From the NCBI GenBank assembly GCA_937967405.1, contig CALCJV010000031.1, forward strand, positions 1 through 64,000: 64,000 bases of DNA, written 5' to 3'. Source of the DNA: an uncultured Chloroflexales bacterium. GTDB lineage: Bacteria > Chloroflexota > Chloroflexia > Chloroflexales > Chloroflexaceae. Below, piece by piece: positions 61,636 through 64,000 of the stretch (positions are counted from its first letter, which is position 1; every line of letters starts with the position of its first letter). The notes beneath the pieces were generated by a model. That model was given only the letters and a program-made list of their open reading frames with translations. It was not told where the DNA came from and ran no database searches. The position numbers were made by a program, and so were the translations under genes.

Positions 61636-63693
61636 ATGCAGAGCGTGAACCGAGAGCCAGCCTCACAATCCGCAGAGCGCACTACGCCTGAGCCGCTGCC
61701 CCCGCACTTGCCCTCGCATTGGCAATGGTCGGTGTTCCTGTTGTTATTCGGGCTAGCCCTGCTGCTACGCGGGCTGACGCTGGGCTGGGGCTTGCCCTAT
61801 GTCGAGCATCCCGATGAGCCGGCCCTCTTTCGCATTGCCGTGCGGATGGCCCAGACCGGCGATCTGCACCCGTACAATTTCTTCTACCCCTCGCTGTACT
61901 ACTACATGCTCGCTAGCGTTACCCATTTGTATAGCTGGTGGGGCAGCCTCACGGGACACGGGCTGTCGCTCGAACAGCTCCCACGCGATACGTTCTTTTT
62001 CACTACCGCCCCTGATCTGTACATCTGGCAGCGGGCACTGACTGCACTACTCGGTGCAGCGACAGTGCCCGCGCTCTATCTGCTTGGCACGCGCATGTAT
62101 GGGTGGCATACGGGGCTGCTGGCGGGCGTACTGCTAGCAGTCAGTAGCTACCATATTGAGCATAGCCAATTCATCACCACCGATGTACCGACAGGGCTGT
62201 GGTCGGTAGTGGTGCTGCTGGGGGCGTGGGAGATTGCCACCACCGGACGCTGGTGCGGCTACCTCGTGGCTGGGCTAGCGGTGGGCTTGGCTACGGGAAC
62301 CAAGTACAATGCCTTGATGGTGTCCGTGAGTGTGCCGCTCGCGCACATGCTGTATTGGCAAGGGCGTAGCTTGGGGCGTAGCCTTGTGCCATTGCTAGCG
62401 AGCGGGGCCGTCGCGGCGGGCGTATTCTTGCTTACGACACCCTATATTCTGCTCGATTGGCAGAGCTTCATCAGCTCATTCACTGGCAAGGTGGTAGATT
62501 ACTCGCCGCCGACTGCTGGTGCGTTCGGCGGACGCTTCCCTGTGCAGCAGTATGCCCGTTTCTTCTGGCGCGAGGGCCTCATGCCGACCGGTGTGCTGCT
62601 GCTGCTGCTGGGGTTGCCGCTGCTGCTGTGGCGTTCGCCGCGCCCGACGTGGTTGTTGCTAGCCGCAATTGGGGCTGAGGTGGGCTTGCTGCTCACGTTT
62701 ACGATCCACTTCTCACGCAATCTGCTGCCGATCATTCCACTGGTGTGGCTGCTGGCGGCGGCCGGTACGCTTGCCCTAGCGCGGCTGTTTCCCGTGCGCC
62801 TGCCGCGTGCGCTAGCGACGGGGGTGCTGATTGTGCTGCTGCTGGGGCCGCAGATCAGCGATACGGCATGGCTGCTGCGCTACTGGAGCCAACCGCACAC
62901 GATGCGCTCGGCGGCGGAGGTGGTGCAGGCCCAGCCGCGGGGGATGCTCACGGCGGTAGATAGCAATCCGGTGCAGTGGTCTGGCGATCCGGTGGTATTT
63001 CCGTTGCCGCGTGTGTGCGAGCATCCGACGGCGTGGTATCAGCAGCGGGGGTTTCGCTACCTGATTATCAATGAGGATCGCCGCCGCTCGCAGTGCCGCG
63101 AGCAATACTTTCGCTTGATTGCGGAAAATCGCGTGCTGGCGAGTTTCCCGCCGCGTGCGGAGGGGCTACGTCCGGGGCCGGGCGGGGCCGTGCTAGATTT
63201 GGGGCAGCACCCGCAGCTGATCCCGTTCACCCGACGGGAGGTGCGGTTTGGGGGGGCGTTGCAGCTTCTTGGCTATGAGGTGCAGCCGGGCGAACTTCGG
63301 CCCCGAATTAGCCCGCTCGAAGGGGCCGCGACAACGATGCTTGCCGCAGATACGGAGCAGTCGCTTCAGATCAATCTATACTGGTGGGTAGCTCAGCCGT
63401 TGCCATTGGATTATTGGCTGTTTGTGCATGTGTATGCCGCCGATGGCACGCGGGTGGCCCAGCGTGATGCGCCCCTGCGCCCCGATTACCCGCCGACGCA
63501 GTGGCAAGCGGGCGAGCTGGTGCTGGAGCGGGCCGATATGGTCCTCCCCGCGTTGCCCGCCGGAAGCTACACGCTGCATCTGGGGGTATACGATCCGGCG
63601 ACGTTTGCCCGCCTGCCGGTTGATGATCCACAGGCTGAAGATCAGCGTATCGTGCTGTTCACGCTGGAGTCTGGGTTCAGATCACTCAACTGA
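61636..63693 (+). CDS. Membrane glycosyltransferase (GT39/ArnT-like)
   Basis: A 685-residue protein with about ten membrane helices in the first 460 residues. The opening WGLPYVEHPDEPALF carries the acidic residue pair (E/D) typical of GT-C enzymes, followed by NFFYPSLYYYMLA and DLYIWQRALTALLGA, SSYHIEHSQFITTDVPTG and GTKYNALMV. The C-terminal 220 residues form a soluble beta-rich domain (LLGYEVQPGELRP, INLYWWVAQPLPLDYWLFVHVYAADG). It should transfer a sugar from a polyprenyl phosphate to a surface acceptor. It diverges from the STAND-like gene with a 135-base gap. The acceptor is unknown. Confidence 0.85.
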   Translation: MQSVNREPASQSAERTTPEPLPPHLPSHWQWSVFLLLFGLALLLRGLTLGWGLPYVEHPDEPALFRIAVRMAQTGDLHPYNFFYPSLYYYMLASVTHLYSWWGSLTGHGLSLEQLPRDTFFFTTAPDLYIWQRALTALLGAATVPALYLLGTRMYGWHTGLLAGVLLAVSSYHIEHSQFITTDVPTGLWSVVVLLGAWEIATTGRWCGYLVAGLAVGLATGTKYNALMVSVSVPLAHMLYWQGRSLGRSLVPLLASGAVAAGVFLLTTPYILLDWQSFISSFTGKVVDYSPPTAGAFGGRFPVQQYARFFWREGLMPTGVLLLLLGLPLLLWRSPRPTWLLLAAIGAEVGLLLTFTIHFSRNLLPIIPLVWLLAAAGTLALARLFPVRLPRALATGVLIVLLLGPQISDTAWLLRYWSQPHTMRSAAEVVQAQPRGMLTAVDSNPVQWSGDPVVFPLPRVCEHPTAWYQQRGFRYLIINEDRRRSQCREQYFRLIAENRVLASFPPRAEGLRPGPGGAVLDLGQHPQLIPFTRREVRFGGALQLLGYEVQPGELRPRISPLEGAATTMLAADTEQSLQINLYWWVAQPLPLDYWLFVHVYAADGTRVAQRDAPLRPDYPPTQWQAGELVLERADMVLPALPAGSYTLHLGVYDPATFARLPVDDPQAEDQRIVLFTLESGFRSLN

Positions 63694-63722
63694 ACAAGCC
63701 CCTGACATCTGCCACCTAACTC

Positions 63723-63917
63723 CTACTCCGGTAGTAACACGCGCCGCACGCGCCGCTCTAGCTCGGCACGCGGCAGGCGGATGTGGCGTTGGCAGGTCTG
63801 GCAGACGATGCCGATCTCGGCTCCGAGCCGCGTGATCCGCCATGTATCGCCGCCGCAGGCGTGGGGCTTGCGGAGTTGCACAACATCATTCAGCTTGAGC
63901 GGGAGCGGGGGTTTCAT
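63723..63917 (-). CDS. DUF951 family small protein
   Basis: The ATG at 63917 gives 64 residues, MKPPLPLKLNDVVQLRKPHACGGDTWRITRLGAEIGIVCQTCQRHIRLPRAELERRVRRVLLPE in outline: KPHACGG, GAEIGIVC and CQTC match the DUF951 pattern, a small four-cysteine-type fold. A longer frame from 63980 encodes the end of the upstream gene in another frame and is rejected. It overlaps that gene by four bases. The function of the family is unknown; it is often found near ychF or mscS-type genes. Confidence 0.85.
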   Translation of the reverse strand: MKPPLPLKLNDVVQLRKPHACGGDTWRITRLGAEIGIVCQTCQRHIRLPRAELERRVRRVLLPE

Positions 63918-64000
63918 TCGGGGCGAGCAGGATGGTCTACGTTGGGAAGAGCAGTGGTGTGCTGCTTGGCGGCGTGCCACTGGGCCAGCTTCTGTTCTAG
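63914..64000 (-). CDS. C-terminal end of an upstream gene, partial
   Basis: Read leftward from the window edge, a frame ending LEQKLAQWHAAKQHTTAL-PNVDHPARPE stops with TGA at 63914-63916, overlapping the DUF951 start by four bases (ATGA). Only about 28 residues are in the window, so the product cannot be named. Confidence 0.5.
   Translation of the reverse strand, partial: LEQKLAQWHAAKQHTTALPNVDHPARPE

Overview
The window looks like a chromosomal segment of a filamentous anoxygenic phototroph of the Chloroflexota (order Chloroflexales). The strongest evidence is an overlapping bchJ-bchE-hemN block (24644-28325) for the anaerobic, oxygen-independent route to bacteriochlorophyll. The rest fits: many lineage-typical secreted proteins, fused substrate-binding/VWA lipoproteins, tandem MmyB-like regulators, a caspase-like protease and moderately high G+C. 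No rRNA, CRISPR array, phage or recognisable insertion sequence was seen.

Layout. 1-2669: zinc/manganese ABC transporter (binding protein cut by the window edge, ATPase, permease). 2802-4792: a three-gene module (histidine phosphatase, DUF3090, SCO1664-like kinase-fold protein) best known from Actinobacteria. 4874-6602: two tandem XRE/MmyB-like regulators. 7142-12668: a membrane coiled-coil protein and three related substrate-binding lipoproteins, two of them fused to a C-terminal VWA domain. 12762-19422: SpoIID-like secreted protein, radical SAM enzyme, SH3 lipoprotein, DUF4926 protein and a 5'-truncated NB-ARC/TPR gene. 19872-20918: tRNA-Pro, tRNA-Leu, tRNA-Gly and rplY. 21005-24417: glycosyltransferase/membrane-protein pair and a caspase/coiled-coil pair. 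24644-28325: pigment genes. 28457-33961: alpha/beta hydrolase, a large PHP-AlbA_2 protein with a triplicated unknown module, and a HerA-like ATPase. 34392-38009: dihydrolipoamide dehydrogenase and Ktr/Trk potassium uptake. 38224-41870: circularly permuted ATP-grasp, alpha-E and transglutaminase genes. 41881-45905: TatD nuclease, Rho, roadblock protein, S18. 45951-52622: GNAT, sirtuin, membrane pseudokinase, small unknown protein, HAD phosphatase, PspC protein, and an SDR/GT2 sugar pair. 52899-56571: gpmI and an OLD-like AAA ATPase/DUF4276 (Toprim-like) pair. 56636-64000: M14 carboxypeptidase, a 1000-residue STAND-like protein with a broken Walker A, a GT39-type membrane glycosyltransferase, a DUF951 protein and the end of one more gene.

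Housekeeping and accessory genes are interleaved. Many genes form short overlapping pairs (ATGA or GTGA junctions). A degenerate intergenic repeat built on variants of GGTCAGGTGCTAGGTGTTAGG recurs at gene ends. The most promising less-described items are: the PHP-AlbA_2 protein next to HerA; the AAA/DUF4276 pair; the caspase/coiled-coil pair; the pseudokinase; and a shared C-terminal tail (QRVY-L/V-P) on two unrelated secreted proteins. All functional statements come from reading motifs; no database search was run.
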